DNA from: Bacteroidota bacterium
GTDB taxonomy: Bacteria > Bacteroidota > Bacteroidia > Chitinophagales > LD1
Reading direction: 5' to 3'
Assembly (NCBI GenBank): GCA_947479455.1
Contig: CANJZE010000014.1
Coordinates: forward strand, 1 to 64,000
DNA: 64,000 nucleotides
Below the pieces are notes generated by a model. It did not search any database. It was given only the letters and a program-made list of their open reading frames with translations, and was not told where the DNA came from. Both the position numbers and the translations under genes were made by a program. Every line of letters starts with the position of its first letter. Positions within the stretch are counted from its first letter, which is position 1. Of this stretch, positions 7,002 through 15,825 are shown piece after piece.

Positions 7002-9620
7002 ATGAAAAAGTTTCTACAAAAAAGTTTCTACGGGTTTTTCTTTCTACTGCCACTTTTTTCAGTGGCTCAAGTCAACGATAATTTTTCGGATGGCGATTTT
7101 ACGAGTAATCCAACTTGGGTTGGAAACATAGCTTCCTTTGAAATTGCCGGAGATTCTTTACATAGCAACGGACCTCAGGCAAGTTCTACTATTTACCTTT
7201 CTACAACGAATACCTTGATTGATTCGACCGAATGGAATTTTCTGATTCGCTTGAATTTCAATCCGAGTTCTACCAACATTGTAAGGGTTTATTTGGTTAG
7301 CAATCAAATGGATTTGACGGGAAGTTTAAACGGCTACTTTGTTCAGTTTGGCGAAGCCGGTAATGCTCCTGATTCGCTTGATATTTTTAAACAGAACGGA
7401 GGAACAATTACAAAAATATTCACAGGCAGTTCAGGAATTATGACTGCCACTAGTGATATTGTTCGTATAAAGGTTATTCGTCACTCCGGTGGAAATTGGG
7501 ATGTTTTTGCTGACAAAACAGGTGGAAATGCGTTTTCTTCGGAAGGAAGTTTTAACGACAATTCTATAACCTCCACCTCTTTTTTTGGTGTAGTATGTGA
7601 TTATAACACAGCAGCTCGTTACAACCTCTATTACTTCGATGATTTCAAAATTGATTACCTGCATCCAGATACCATCAAGCCAACCATAGCAAGTGTAAAT
7701 GTGCTTTCGCCATTTACGATTGATGTAAAATTTTCGGAGCCACTTGGTTTAACTTCAGCACAAACCATTTCAAATTATTCGGTGAATAACTCCATAGGCA
7801 ATCCAATAGCTGTAGTGCGCGATGCAGGAGATTTGAGTTTGGTGCACCTTACTTTTTTAAATCAGTTTCAGAATGCCACTAATTATATTCTCAGCATTTC
7901 GGGAGCGCAGGATGTAGCGGGCAATACAATGAATGTGTTTTCATTTCCATTTGCGTTTTACAATGCTGGAGCTGGCGATGTGCTCATTCACGAAATTATG
8001 GCTGACCCTGATCCTGCGGTTGGTTTGAAGTCGGCTGAGTATGTAGAGCTGTATAACAAAACTGCGTTTCCTATTTCATTGAGTGGATGGACTTTTTCTG
8101 ATGCGTCAACAACTGTAACGCTGCCATCAGTTACCATTTTGCCCGATAGCTTTATGCTTTTGTGTGCGTTGGATAATGTGGATTCATTTCCTTCTTCTAT
8201 TTCAATTGCAACCCTTGCTTTGCCTTCACTCAATAATACAGGCGACAATCTTTTGCTGCGCGATAATTTCGGCAATACTATTCATGCAGTAAATTATTTA
8301 GATAGCTGGTATAACAGCAGCGCAAAACAAAATGGCGGATGGAGTTTAGAAATGATTGATGCCAACAATCCTTGCAGCGGAAAAGAAAATTGGAGTGCAA
8401 GCGTTGACGGAAGCGGTGGAACGCCCGGCAGAAGAAATTCAATTACAGGAAATAATCCTGATACTATTCGTCCGCAATTGGTGCGTGCTTCCTTGCAGGA
8501 TAATCATACGCTGTTGCTTTATTTCAGCGAAGCGATAACAGCATCAACTGCTTCGGTGGCAGCAAATTTTTTAGTAAATAATTCGATTGGAAATCCGCTG
8601 ACGGTTTCTGCTTTTTCGTTGGATTATACCACGCTTCAACTTTCGTTTGCTGCAACTTTTGTTTCGGGAACTATTTACACGGTTCATGTTTCGAACCTTA
8701 GCGATTGCACGGGTAATACCATTGGCATGAGCGATTCAGCACGATTTGCCATTGGTGATGTAGCTCTTGCGAACGATGTGGTGATAAACGAAATACTTTT
8801 CAATCCGCGAACAGGCGGCTACGATTTTGTGGAATTATATAACCGCAGTAACAAGGTGATTGACTTAAAAGGACTCGATATTTTAGAGAATGATTATTCT
8901 AATCCTCAAACAATTTTGGAACAGGCAGCAATTTCTACTGAAAGCTATTTGCTTTTTCCACAGGAGTATGTGGTGCTTACAGAGTCGCCCGAAAACATTT
9001 TACTGAATTACAATGTTGAAAATCCGAATGCGCTTTTGCAAGTTTCCTCCCTACCAAATTATGACGACAACCAAAGCATCTGCATTTTGAAAGTACACAA
9101 TGGCGAAACGCTTGACTCACTCGCTTATGACCACAACTGGCATTTTGCTTTGCTCGATGTAGAAGATGGCGTTTCGCTTGAACGCATTGATTTCAATAAA
9201 CCTACACAGGATAAAAGCAACTGGCATAGTTCCGCTTCAACCGTTGGTTTTGGAACACCTACTTATCAGAACTCGCAATATTCCGAAACCGGAATAACAA
9301 GCGATGAAATAAAAATTGAACCTGAAGTTTTTACTCCTGATAACGATGGCGATAAAGATTTTACTTTCATCAATTATAAATTTACAGAAGCGGGCTATGT
9401 GCTTAATGCAAAAGTATATGATGCAAAAGGCAGAGAAATAAGAACGCTTGCAAAAAGCGAATTGCTTTCGAGCGAAGGAAAATTAATGTGGGATGGCATT
9501 GACGATGACAACCAAAAAGCGCGCGTAGGCATCTATATAGTGTATCTCGAAGTTTTTAATTTACAGGGCAAAGTGAAGCGATTGAAGAAGCAAGTGGTGT
9601 TGGGTGCCAGATTGAATTAA
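7002..9620 (+). CDS. Secreted protein with two lamin-tail domains and T9SS-type C-terminus
   Basis: The 872 residues begin with a signal peptide ending at about residue 22 (LFSVAQ). Two Ig-like segments of SbsA type lie at about 225-318 and 487-585; they are similar to each other and share NNSIGNP. Each is followed by a lamin-tail domain, at about 323-435 (LIHEIMADPDP...EYVELYN) and 590-715 (VINEILFNP...FVELYN). The last 90 residues (PEVFTPDNDGDKDF ... GIYIVYLEVF) form a FlgD-like beta domain of the kind used for T9SS export. The repeated Ig-LTD order suggests internal duplication. It is likely a cell-surface or secreted structural protein; no enzyme domain is seen. Confidence 0.85.
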   Translation: MKKFLQKSFYGFFFLLPLFSVAQVNDNFSDGDFTSNPTWVGNIASFEIAGDSLHSNGPQASSTIYLSTTNTLIDSTEWNFLIRLNFNPSSTNIVRVYLVSNQMDLTGSLNGYFVQFGEAGNAPDSLDIFKQNGGTITKIFTGSSGIMTATSDIVRIKVIRHSGGNWDVFADKTGGNAFSSEGSFNDNSITSTSFFGVVCDYNTAARYNLYYFDDFKIDYLHPDTIKPTIASVNVLSPFTIDVKFSEPLGLTSAQTISNYSVNNSIGNPIAVVRDAGDLSLVHLTFLNQFQNATNYILSISGAQDVAGNTMNVFSFPFAFYNAGAGDVLIHEIMADPDPAVGLKSAEYVELYNKTAFPISLSGWTFSDASTTVTLPSVTILPDSFMLLCALDNVDSFPSSISIATLALPSLNNTGDNLLLRDNFGNTIHAVNYLDSWYNSSAKQNGGWSLEMIDANNPCSGKENWSASVDGSGGTPGRRNSITGNNPDTIRPQLVRASLQDNHTLLLYFSEAITASTASVAANFLVNNSIGNPLTVSAFSLDYTTLQLSFAATFVSGTIYTVHVSNLSDCTGNTIGMSDSARFAIGDVALANDVVINEILFNPRTGGYDFVELYNRSNKVIDLKGLDILENDYSNPQTILEQAAISTESYLLFPQEYVVLTESPENILLNYNVENPNALLQVSSLPNYDDNQSICILKVHNGETLDSLAYDHNWHFALLDVEDGVSLERIDFNKPTQDKSNWHSSASTVGFGTPTYQNSQYSETGITSDEIKIEPEVFTPDNDGDKDFTFINYKFTEAGYVLNAKVYDAKGREIRTLAKSELLSSEGKLMWDGIDDDNQKARVGIYIVYLEVFNLQGKVKRLKKQVVLGARLN

Positions 9621-9627
9621 GAGAAAT

Positions 9628-9685
9628 GTCATCCTGAGCTTGTCGAAGGATATTCAGCAAAACGCTTCGACAAGCTCAGCGTGAC
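9628..9685. repeat. Palindromic GTCA-type intergenic repeat
   Basis: Arm GTCATCCTGAGCTTGTCGAA (from 9628) is mirrored by TTCGACAAGCTCAGCGTGAC (to 9685). The same unit occurs at 48411-48452 and 48463-48495 behind an unrelated gene. It lies just after the stop of the preceding secreted-protein gene and could form a strong RNA hairpin, but there is no T-tract. Confidence 0.75.
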
Positions 9686-9773
9686 ATAATGTTTAATGTT
9701 GTTTCGAAGCATCAGGTTTGCTTTTTACATAAATTGCTTTTACTTTAACCTTCCAATTTTAAAATAACCGACC

Positions 9774-11264
9774 ATGAGAAAGATTTCCTCTTTCCTTTTT
9801 TTACTCACCTTTTCCGCTTCTGTTTTTTCACAAGCCTTGTTCAACAACAATGGCGCAGATATTTATGTGAAAGACGGTGGCTTTATGATTGTGAAAACAA
9901 ATTCGCTTTACAATAATCAATTGGCAGGCGCAGGAGTTTTGAATAATGCAGGAACAGTAGTAGTGGAAGGCAACGTAACAAACGATGGATTGATCACAGC
10001 AGCCGGAGACACAATTCGTTTGTCGGGTAATTGGATTAATAACAGCGCTTACACTGGAGCCGCCAGTTGGGTGGAAATGAACGGTGGTGCCCAGCAAATT
10101 ACAGGAACTGCAGTTACCACTTTCAATAATTTAAATCTCTTAGGTGGAAACGTAGTGAAGAGCCAAACCATTGATGCGGTTACTTCAGGTTTGTTAGTGC
10201 TCAACAATGCTGAGTTGGCTACCGATGTAAATGAAATGTTGGTTAGCAATACGAACACAGGAGCCATTACCTGGAACAATGGTTTTGTAAGTTCTTTAGG
10301 TGTAGGAAAACTATCACGCGCTACGCTTGCTTCAAGTGCTTATATCTATCCGTTGGGTTCTCCTTCTTACGTTAATCCTCCAAGTATTTTCCGCCCTATT
10401 GAATACACGCCTACAACCGGTGCTGCGAATACTTACGGAGCAATGGTGGTGAAAGGTGATGCTACCAACGATGGTTACAATGTGGCAACAGTTGATGATA
10501 TTTTGTGTAAGGTAAATCCGAATTTCTACCACCGTTTGTATCACAGCACAGGTGGTGATGCGGTAGCACTAAAAATGTTTTTTGACCCAAGTACCGATGG
10601 TGAATGGACCGAAGAAGCGCATTGGGATACCCCTAACCGTTGGAATTATTTAGGCGTATCATCTGCAGGAAGCGGTCTTGGTTTCTCTACCGTTCGCGTA
10701 GCTGGTGTAAATGATTTTCAACCCGAGCCATTTGCTTTGGGTAGAAAGAAATTTACGGTATATGCAGGACCTGATGTAAGTATTTATCAAGGGCAATCAA
10801 CCGATTTCAATCCTACAATTGGCGCACCTATAGTTTCGGCTATTGAGTGGACCCCAGACTTTACGTTGAATTGCAGCAATTGTGAAAACCCAACAGCCAC
10901 ACCACCGGTTACCACACAATACAATATAAAAGTAACCGATGATGCCGGTTGTATAGCTTCTGATTCGTTGATAGTGAAAGTGGATATTGCTCAGCTTTTA
11001 ATTCCTACAGCGTTTTCACCTAATGGTGATGGCATCAACGATATTTTCCGCGCACTCAACAAGAACCTTCAGAAATTTAACCTCGAAGTATTTAACCGTT
11101 GGGGCGAAAAGGTTTACCAAACCAACGACCCAATGGAAGGATGGGATGGTATGTATGAAGGCATGAAACAAGAGTTGGGTGTTTTTGCATGGAAATGTGA
11201 TTACAAATTCCTGGGTATTGATGCGCAAAAAACAGCTAGCGGAAACGTAACGTTGGTTAGATAA
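9774..11264 (+). CDS. Secreted protein with gliding-associated (type B) C-terminal domain
   Basis: The 496 residues start with a signal peptide (MRKISSFLFLLTFSASVFSQ). The middle is rich in Asn/Gly/Thr and reads like a beta-helix or adhesin-type repeat. An Ig/PKD-like segment follows (IEWTPDFTLNCSNCENPTATPP). The last ~90 residues carry the CHU_C / gliding motility-associated domain: IPTAFSPNGDGINDIF, then EVFNRWGEKVYQ and GWDG. That domain directs T9SS export and surface retention. A strong terminator follows. The export route is secure; the function of the body is unknown. Confidence 0.88.
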   Translation: MRKISSFLFLLTFSASVFSQALFNNNGADIYVKDGGFMIVKTNSLYNNQLAGAGVLNNAGTVVVEGNVTNDGLITAAGDTIRLSGNWINNSAYTGAASWVEMNGGAQQITGTAVTTFNNLNLLGGNVVKSQTIDAVTSGLLVLNNAELATDVNEMLVSNTNTGAITWNNGFVSSLGVGKLSRATLASSAYIYPLGSPSYVNPPSIFRPIEYTPTTGAANTYGAMVVKGDATNDGYNVATVDDILCKVNPNFYHRLYHSTGGDAVALKMFFDPSTDGEWTEEAHWDTPNRWNYLGVSSAGSGLGFSTVRVAGVNDFQPEPFALGRKKFTVYAGPDVSIYQGQSTDFNPTIGAPIVSAIEWTPDFTLNCSNCENPTATPPVTTQYNIKVTDDAGCIASDSLIVKVDIAQLLIPTAFSPNGDGINDIFRALNKNLQKFNLEVFNRWGEKVYQTNDPMEGWDGMYEGMKQELGVFAWKCDYKFLGIDAQKTASGNVTLVR

Positions 11265-11289
11265 AAAACGAATTGAACTTTCTATCATA

Positions 11290-11323
11290 AAAAAAGGGAA
11301 CGAAAAAATCGTTCCCTTTTTTA
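11290..11323. terminator. Bidirectional rho-independent terminator
   Basis: The perfect stem AAAAAGGGAACGA / TCGTTCCCTTTTT has a short A loop and sits between two convergent genes (secreted protein on +, PAP2_C protein on -). Both strands show a T-tract after the stem, so it can serve both. Confidence 0.9.
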
Positions 11324-11339
11324 TTGGTGCTTCAAATGA

Positions 11340-12008
11340 TTAAGCATCTTTCAGTTCTATTCCATACTTGGTTTGTGCATGAAAATAGAACACTAATTTA
11401 TAAGCGGTGTAAGAAATCAAGGTTCCAAACAATACATCCATACTGTAATGAACATGCTGACATAAAATCATACTCGATACTAACACAGCCGCAACAGCCG
11501 CATATTTCTTCAGCCATTTATCAGTAGTAATTAAAAACAATAACGCAATTGCCGATACATGCCCCGAAAAGAAAAGGTCTTTGGTTACTACTATATCTTT
11601 TGTATGTAGAAAAAAAGTAGCCATGGGATCGTTCAGAAAAATCATATCGCGGGGTGGCTCTAAAGGAATAAGATAGATAGTAACAGTGCGCGCAAACAGA
11701 ATGAGTGCAAACATTTGTATTCCTTTTATTAACCGCTCGGGCAAAGGCAGCAAAAAGATAAATACCATAAGCATAGTAGAATACTCTAAAAAGAAAATAG
11801 GCATCGAAAAATCGTGAGGAGGAAGAATGTTCAGAATTAAATCATTGACGTGAATGCCGGGTCGCAGTTGCCACAAACGAAGGAAATGAAACTGATGAAG
11901 ACTAACTCCTACTAAAAACAGGACCGATAGTGCAAACTGGTTGCGAAACGCTTTAGAATCCCAAGCACGGCTCCAAGCTTGTGGAATGCGGTGTAATTCG
12001 TGTGTCAT
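11340..12008 (-). CDS. Sphingomyelin-synthase-like PAP2_C membrane protein
   Basis: This membrane protein of 222 residues has about six hydrophobic segments. The C-terminal half carries the PAP2_C triad as in eukaryotic sphingomyelin synthases: H150 in FFSGHVS, then H187 and D191 in HYSMD. That family moves a phospho-head-group between a phospholipid and ceramide, or hydrolyses lipid phosphates. In Bacteroidota a plausible role is head-group transfer to a sphingolipid, but a lipid phosphatase is also possible. The -7-like TATATTTG at 12049-12056 (minus strand) fits a start about 40 nt upstream of the ATG. Family good, reaction inferred. Confidence 0.75.
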   Translation of the reverse strand: MTHELHRIPQAWSRAWDSKAFRNQFALSVLFLVGVSLHQFHFLRLWQLRPGIHVNDLILNILPPHDFSMPIFFLEYSTMLMVFIFLLPLPERLIKGIQMFALILFARTVTIYLIPLEPPRDMIFLNDPMATFFLHTKDIVVTKDLFFSGHVSAIALLFLITTDKWLKKYAAVAAVLVSSMILCQHVHYSMDVLFGTLISYTAYKLVFYFHAQTKYGIELKDA

Positions 12009-12120
12009 AAATTATATAGTTTGTTGGACTACGAAAATACTTTGTGCACAAATATAGTTGCTCATTTCAATTCTTGGTTGTAACAAGGTTTTACCTGTGT
12101 GTTACGGGTGGTAAAAAGGG

Positions 12121-12699
12121 TTAATCTGCGTTCGATGTGCCATCGTAAGAATACTTCAATACGCTGAACATTGATACATCGTAAATGAAATGCGAAAGAA
12201 TAGAAGCGGTGAGACCAAAGAACTTAAACAGGTACCCAAAGCCTACGCATATAATCACCAAAAAAAATCCATACACCGTAAGGTGAAGGTTTGCAGGATT
12301 AATATACCCATGCAGTAACACAAATAAAAATGCAGCAGGCCATATTCCTATCAGCGGTTGAATACCTGCACGAAAAAGTATCTCTTCACCGACACTGGCA
12401 CAAAAGGAGTAAAAAACAATGTTCGTAACCGAAGGATTGATGTCTTGCATTAAATGCTCAAAAAAATGTCGAACGCTTTTGAAATACTTCCCGTTCAGCA
12501 AAACTACCGCCAGTAACGAGGAGAGACTGCCAAAAAACAAACCTACAGTAATTTGAAGGAAAAGCGATTTGCGACCCATGCATAGTGTTTGCACATCGGT
12601 TCGTTGAAGATAAGTAATGAGCATAAAACCAATGGCGCTCATACCAAAGAGCGTGAGCCAGCTAAAATAATTCAATCTTTTTTTATCGGGAACAACCAT
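12121..12699 (-). CDS. CPBP-family intramembrane metalloprotease
   Basis: The 192-residue membrane protein has the three CPBP/Rce1-type motifs: EExxxR at E105-E106-R110 (SVGEEILFRAG), FxxxH ending at H130 (FVLLHG), and HFxxD at H170-D174 (SHFIYD). These residues form a metal site inside the membrane in known members. Substrate unknown. A minus-strand TATATTTG lies about 20-30 bp upstream of the ATG in the region shared with thiL. A second, longer paralogue is at 26446-27381. Confidence 0.85.
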   Translation of the reverse strand: MVVPDKKRLNYFSWLTLFGMSAIGFMLITYLQRTDVQTLCMGRKSLFLQITVGLFFGSLSSLLAVVLLNGKYFKSVRHFFEHLMQDINPSVTNIVFYSFCASVGEEILFRAGIQPLIGIWPAAFLFVLLHGYINPANLHLTVYGFFLVIICVGFGYLFKFFGLTASILSHFIYDVSMFSVLKYSYDGTSNAD

Positions 12700-12757
12700 G
12701 TGTCAAGGGCTTTCGTTTCAAATATACTAATCTTGCCCGCTCAAAAAATTCTTCATC

Positions 12758-13792
12758 ATGGAACCAAAACAAACTACTCCGGTAAGCCAATTAGGCGAAT
12801 TCGGATTGATTGAACATATCACAAAAAACTTTCGGCATGTCAACGATTCTACATTAAAAGGTATAGGTGATGATGCCGCGGTTATTGACAGCGAAGGGAA
12901 AAAGACTGTAGTTTCTACCGACCTGCTAGTAGAAGGAATTCACTTCGACCTGATGTATACACCGCTGAAACACCTCGGCTATAAAAGTGTGGTCGTAAAC
13001 CTGAGTGATATCTACGCCATGAATGCCGTGCCCAAACAGATTACTGTTTCCATTGCCATTTCTTCGCGCTTTACAGTAGAAGCCATTGATGAACTCTATG
13101 CCGGTATTGAACACGCTTGCAAAAATTATAAAGTTGATTTAATTGGTGGTGATACTACTTCTTCGCTTAGCGGTTTAATTATTTCTGTAACTGCTATTGG
13201 TGTTGCCAATGCCGAAGACCTGGTGTATAGAAACGGTGCTAAAGAAGGCGACCTGGTTTGTGTTACTGGCGATTTAGGCGCGGCTTATTTGGGTTTGCAA
13301 ATTTTGGAACGCGAAAAAAGAATTTATCTCGAGCACCCCGAAGTGCAACCCGAACTAGAAAACTCAGATTATTTAATTGGTAAACAACTGAAACCCGAAG
13401 CGCGCAAAGAAGTGCTCAAGTTTTTTAAAGACATGAACCTGAAGCCAACATCTATGATAGATTTGAGTGACGGGCTTTCGAGCGATATCCTGCACATTTG
13501 CAAACAAAGCGGAGTGGGATGCGATTTGTTTGAAGCACAAATACCGGTAAGTGAAGATGCCTACCACATGGCGTTGAAATTTAACCTGGACCCAATTACC
13601 TGCGCGCTCAATGGTGGCGAAGACTATGAGCTGCTCTTTACCATTGAACCCGAAGACGAAACAAAAATTGCTGACGAAGACACTTTCTCTATCATAGGCA
13701 CCATTACCAAAAAAGAAAACGGCTGTGTGCTGGTTACGCGTAGCAACAATAGGCACGTATTAAAAGCGCAGGGGTGGAAACATTTTGAGTAA
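12758..13792 (+). CDS. thiL: Thiamine-monophosphate kinase
   Basis: ThiL phosphorylates thiamine monophosphate to the active cofactor thiamine diphosphate, the last step of thiamine synthesis. The 344 residues show the PurM/ThiL fold signatures: GIGDDAA (35-41), STDLLVEGIHF (from 53), NLSDIYAM (81-88), GGDT (130-133) and the C-terminal NGGEDYELLF. Metal-binding aspartates are all present. The divergent upstream region has TAATCTTG at 12728-12735, a plausible -7 box. No other thiamine genes are in the window. Confidence 0.95.
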   Translation: MEPKQTTPVSQLGEFGLIEHITKNFRHVNDSTLKGIGDDAAVIDSEGKKTVVSTDLLVEGIHFDLMYTPLKHLGYKSVVVNLSDIYAMNAVPKQITVSIAISSRFTVEAIDELYAGIEHACKNYKVDLIGGDTTSSLSGLIISVTAIGVANAEDLVYRNGAKEGDLVCVTGDLGAAYLGLQILEREKRIYLEHPEVQPELENSDYLIGKQLKPEARKEVLKFFKDMNLKPTSMIDLSDGLSSDILHICKQSGVGCDLFEAQIPVSEDAYHMALKFNLDPITCALNGGEDYELLFTIEPEDETKIADEDTFSIIGTITKKENGCVLVTRSNNRHVLKAQGWKHFE

Positions 13793-13802
13793 ACCACGCA
13801 TC

Positions 13803-14282
13803 ATGAAACTCATTCACTTCTTACCTTTCCTTTTTCTGTCTCAACTTTCCTTTGCGCAATTAAGCGATGCTTATTTCGATACCGTTGATAGTTTAATTGA
13901 AACCACACCCGCCATTGAGCTTTGTAAAATAAACGGCAAAGAAGACCTGCGCTTCTTTTCCAAAACGCCCGAAAAATATTCCAACTACAAACAGCAGTTT
14001 ATAGCGCAGGCAGACAGTGCTTTTAAGTTTGCGGCAGGCAGCCATTTCTTTTGCGACATAACAGTTGAAGTTAATTGCAGCGGCAAAGCGGGCAACTACG
14101 ATTTAGCAATTGAGCCACGCACCTTCAATATTTCCGATTTCGAAAACTTCAAACAATTAATTGCCCTGCTCGAAAAACTTCGCGGCTTCAGTTTTCAACC
14201 GGCCATTTATTTAGGCGAAGCGGTTAACAGCAAAGTGAAATTCCGCTTGCTGGCAAAGGATGGGAAAGTTGTGTTGCAGTAA
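13803..14282 (+). CDS. Small secreted protein of unknown function
   Basis: The ATG at 13803 gives a good signal peptide (MKLIHFLPFLFLSQLSFAQ) and leaves 10 bp after the thiL stop; a longer frame starting with TTG at 13785 would overlap thiL and is less likely. The mature part of about 140 residues has two cysteines (CKINGKED, FCDITVEVNCSGK gives more) and a C-terminal beta-rich stretch (KVKFRLLAKDGKVVLQ). I do not recognise a family. It is probably cotranscribed with thiL and ends at the terminator 14308-14339. Confidence 0.8.
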   Translation: MKLIHFLPFLFLSQLSFAQLSDAYFDTVDSLIETTPAIELCKINGKEDLRFFSKTPEKYSNYKQQFIAQADSAFKFAAGSHFFCDITVEVNCSGKAGNYDLAIEPRTFNISDFENFKQLIALLEKLRGFSFQPAIYLGEAVNSKVKFRLLAKDGKVVLQ

Positions 14283-14307
14283 GTATTGGTTACTGCTTCC
14301 ACAAATA

Positions 14308-14339
14308 AAAAAACCTCTCACTACGGAGAGGCTTTTTTA
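14308..14339. terminator. Bidirectional terminator between convergent units
   Basis: The stem CCTCTC / GAGAGG is flanked by an A-run on the left and a T-run on the right. It follows the secreted protein ending at 14282 on the + strand, and the 28-codon ORF ending at 14357 on the - strand. A terminator placed this closely behind the tiny ORF supports that ORF being a transcribed gene. Confidence 0.85.
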
Positions 14340-14356
14340 TGATTACAAAGTGCAGC

Positions 14357-14443
14357 TTATCTAACTCTAACGGTAATTATTTCAATACCACTTTCATCTT
14401 GAATAAGCACATCTCTTGTTTTAATTCTTGTAAGTGTTTTCAT
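14357..14443 (-). CDS. Candidate 28-residue protein
   Basis: An ATG-TAA frame of 28 codons lies on the minus strand, beginning MKTLTRIKTRDVLIQ and ending EIITVRVR. It is basic at both ends, alternates hydrophobic and polar residues like a beta hairpin, and has no signal peptide. A terminator follows 18 bp after the stop. No similar protein is known to me. The overlapping plus-strand frame (14339-14521) is rich in Cys/Asn/Ser and looks like a shadow. Support is codon-like composition and position only. Confidence 0.4.
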   Translation of the reverse strand: MKTLTRIKTRDVLIQDESGIEIITVRVR

Positions 14444-14547
14444 GTTGATTGTTTCTTAGGTAAACGCACTCGCTATAGCAGAGTTACATTATCGGTTTTA
14501 TACAAAGAAAAAGTTGTGTAGTTGGAATGTAATTTTTTTATTCGTAT

Positions 14548-14650
14548 ACCTGCCTACGGGCAAGGCAGGTTCGTGGCATTATGCGCTCACAACTACACCA
14601 CATACGGCTGTCAGTCTGTTGTCTAACATCTAAAATCTAGTGTCTAATTT
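14548..14650. repeat. Palindrome plus TCTAAN heptad run upstream of porP
   Basis: At 14548-14570 ACCTGCC...GGCAGGT forms a short hairpin (stem CCTGCC/GGCAGG). At 14614-14650 a run of 7-mers is in register: GTCTGTT, GTCTAAC, ATCTAAA, ATCTAGT, GTCTAAT. On the other strand these read as xxxTTAG-type units, and one (ATTTTAG) is identical to a unit at 2306-2312. The rest of 14444-14697 holds no recognised gene and must contain the porP promoter, which I could not place with confidence. Confidence 0.5.
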
Positions 14651-14697
14651 CTCCCCTTGAAATCTCTCTTGAAAAAACTATTTTCACCTACTCGTTT

Positions 14698-15666
14698 ATG
14701 CGCCAAACTATTTTCCTCTTCTTTTTTTCGGCATCTATACTATATGCAACCGCGCAAAGCGAACCGCAGTTTACACAACACATGTTTAATCGATACTTGT
14801 TTAACCCAGCTTATGCAGGCAGTATAGATGCGTTGGAAATTTCTGCACTCCACCGCAGTCAGTATGTAAGTTTAGCCAGCCGCTTTATTGCAACACAAGG
14901 AGTCAACATTAATATACCGGTTTATGCCATCAGTTCAGGCGTAGGCATTACTGCCATCAATGATATTGCCGGCTATCAACGCGCTACCTATGTAGCCCTC
15001 AATTACAATTACCGCAAAAATTTTAAGTGGGGAAAAATGGGCGTGGGGATTGGTGTAGGCATTATTCAAACTTCCATTGCTGGCGATAAACTTCGCGCAC
15101 CCGATGGTATTTACAGTGGTGGCGTAAATCACAACGACAATCTTCTGCCCGATAATTTGCAGCAAGGCATTGCTCCCGATTTTTCATTCGGTCTTTATTT
15201 CAACAACGATAAATACTATGCTGGTGCTAGCATCAATCATATAATATTATCATCAGCCACCATCAAAGCCGAAGGCGGAAATACCAAACTCAATTTTTCT
15301 CGCAACCTTTTTTTTACAGCAGGGTACGATTTCAAAGTTACCAACAAACTCAGCCTTATGCCCTCGGTTATTCTTAAAACCGATTTAAAGAAAGTGCAAA
15401 TGGATCTAAGCGCCACCTTCACCATCATCAACAATATCATAACCGGAATTTCGTTTAGAGGATATAGCCAAAAAACGATTGACGCTATGGGCTTGTTCTT
15501 AGGATTTAAGTATAAAGGGTTTCAATTGGTGTATTCGTATGATGCCAACCTTTCGTACTTGAACAAGTTCAATACCGGTTCGCACGAAATAAGTTTAAGC
15601 TATCAGTATCCATTGAAGAAAAAAGAAAGTAAAGGGTACTATTATCATAACCCTCGCTATAATTGA
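14698..15666 (+). CDS. porP: PorP/SprF family type IX secretion protein
   Basis: This 322-residue outer-membrane barrel protein has a signal peptide (MRQTIFLFFFSASILYATAQ) and the family start SEPQFTQHMFNRYLFNPAYAGS. It ends in a row of amphipathic strands (SYQYPLKKKESKG). PorP/SprF proteins associate with T9SS and with type B cargo. The order porP-gldK-gldL-gldM-gldN is the same as porP-K-L-M-N of Porphyromonas gingivalis, so the role as part of the secretion machine is well supported. The gap to gldK is 159 bp and has a promoter-like signal, so gldK may also be expressed separately. Confidence 0.88.
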   Translation: MRQTIFLFFFSASILYATAQSEPQFTQHMFNRYLFNPAYAGSIDALEISALHRSQYVSLASRFIATQGVNINIPVYAISSGVGITAINDIAGYQRATYVALNYNYRKNFKWGKMGVGIGVGIIQTSIAGDKLRAPDGIYSGGVNHNDNLLPDNLQQGIAPDFSFGLYFNNDKYYAGASINHIILSSATIKAEGGNTKLNFSRNLFFTAGYDFKVTNKLSLMPSVILKTDLKKVQMDLSATFTIINNIITGISFRGYSQKTIDAMGLFLGFKYKGFQLVYSYDANLSYLNKFNTGSHEISLSYQYPLKKKESKGYYYHNPRYN

Positions 15667-15753
15667 TACAAGTTTTTTATAGTCATTTAAACAGAACAAA
15701 GCAGTGTGTAAAACGTAATTAACAAGTGAGGGAAACATTTTTTTTCTAATAAT

Positions 15754-15782
15754 TTTGAAAAATCAAAAACTGATTATATTTA
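15754..15782 (+). promoter_or_regulatory. Possible promoter of gldKLMN
   Basis: TTTG at 15754-15757 is followed after 17 nt by TATATTTA at 15775-15782, one base off TAnnTTTG. It lies 44 bp upstream of the gldK ATG. The spacer is slightly shorter than the usual 19. Confidence 0.45.
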
Positions 15783-15825
15783 CGCTCTTCAAAAACAAAA
15801 AGAGGAAACTACCAAAACAAAAAAC

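Noticed and set aside
14339..14521. Plus-strand frame of 60 codons
   Set aside because: It begins in a terminator T-tract and is rich in Cys/Asn/Ser; the reverse strand holds the more convincing 28-codon ORF.
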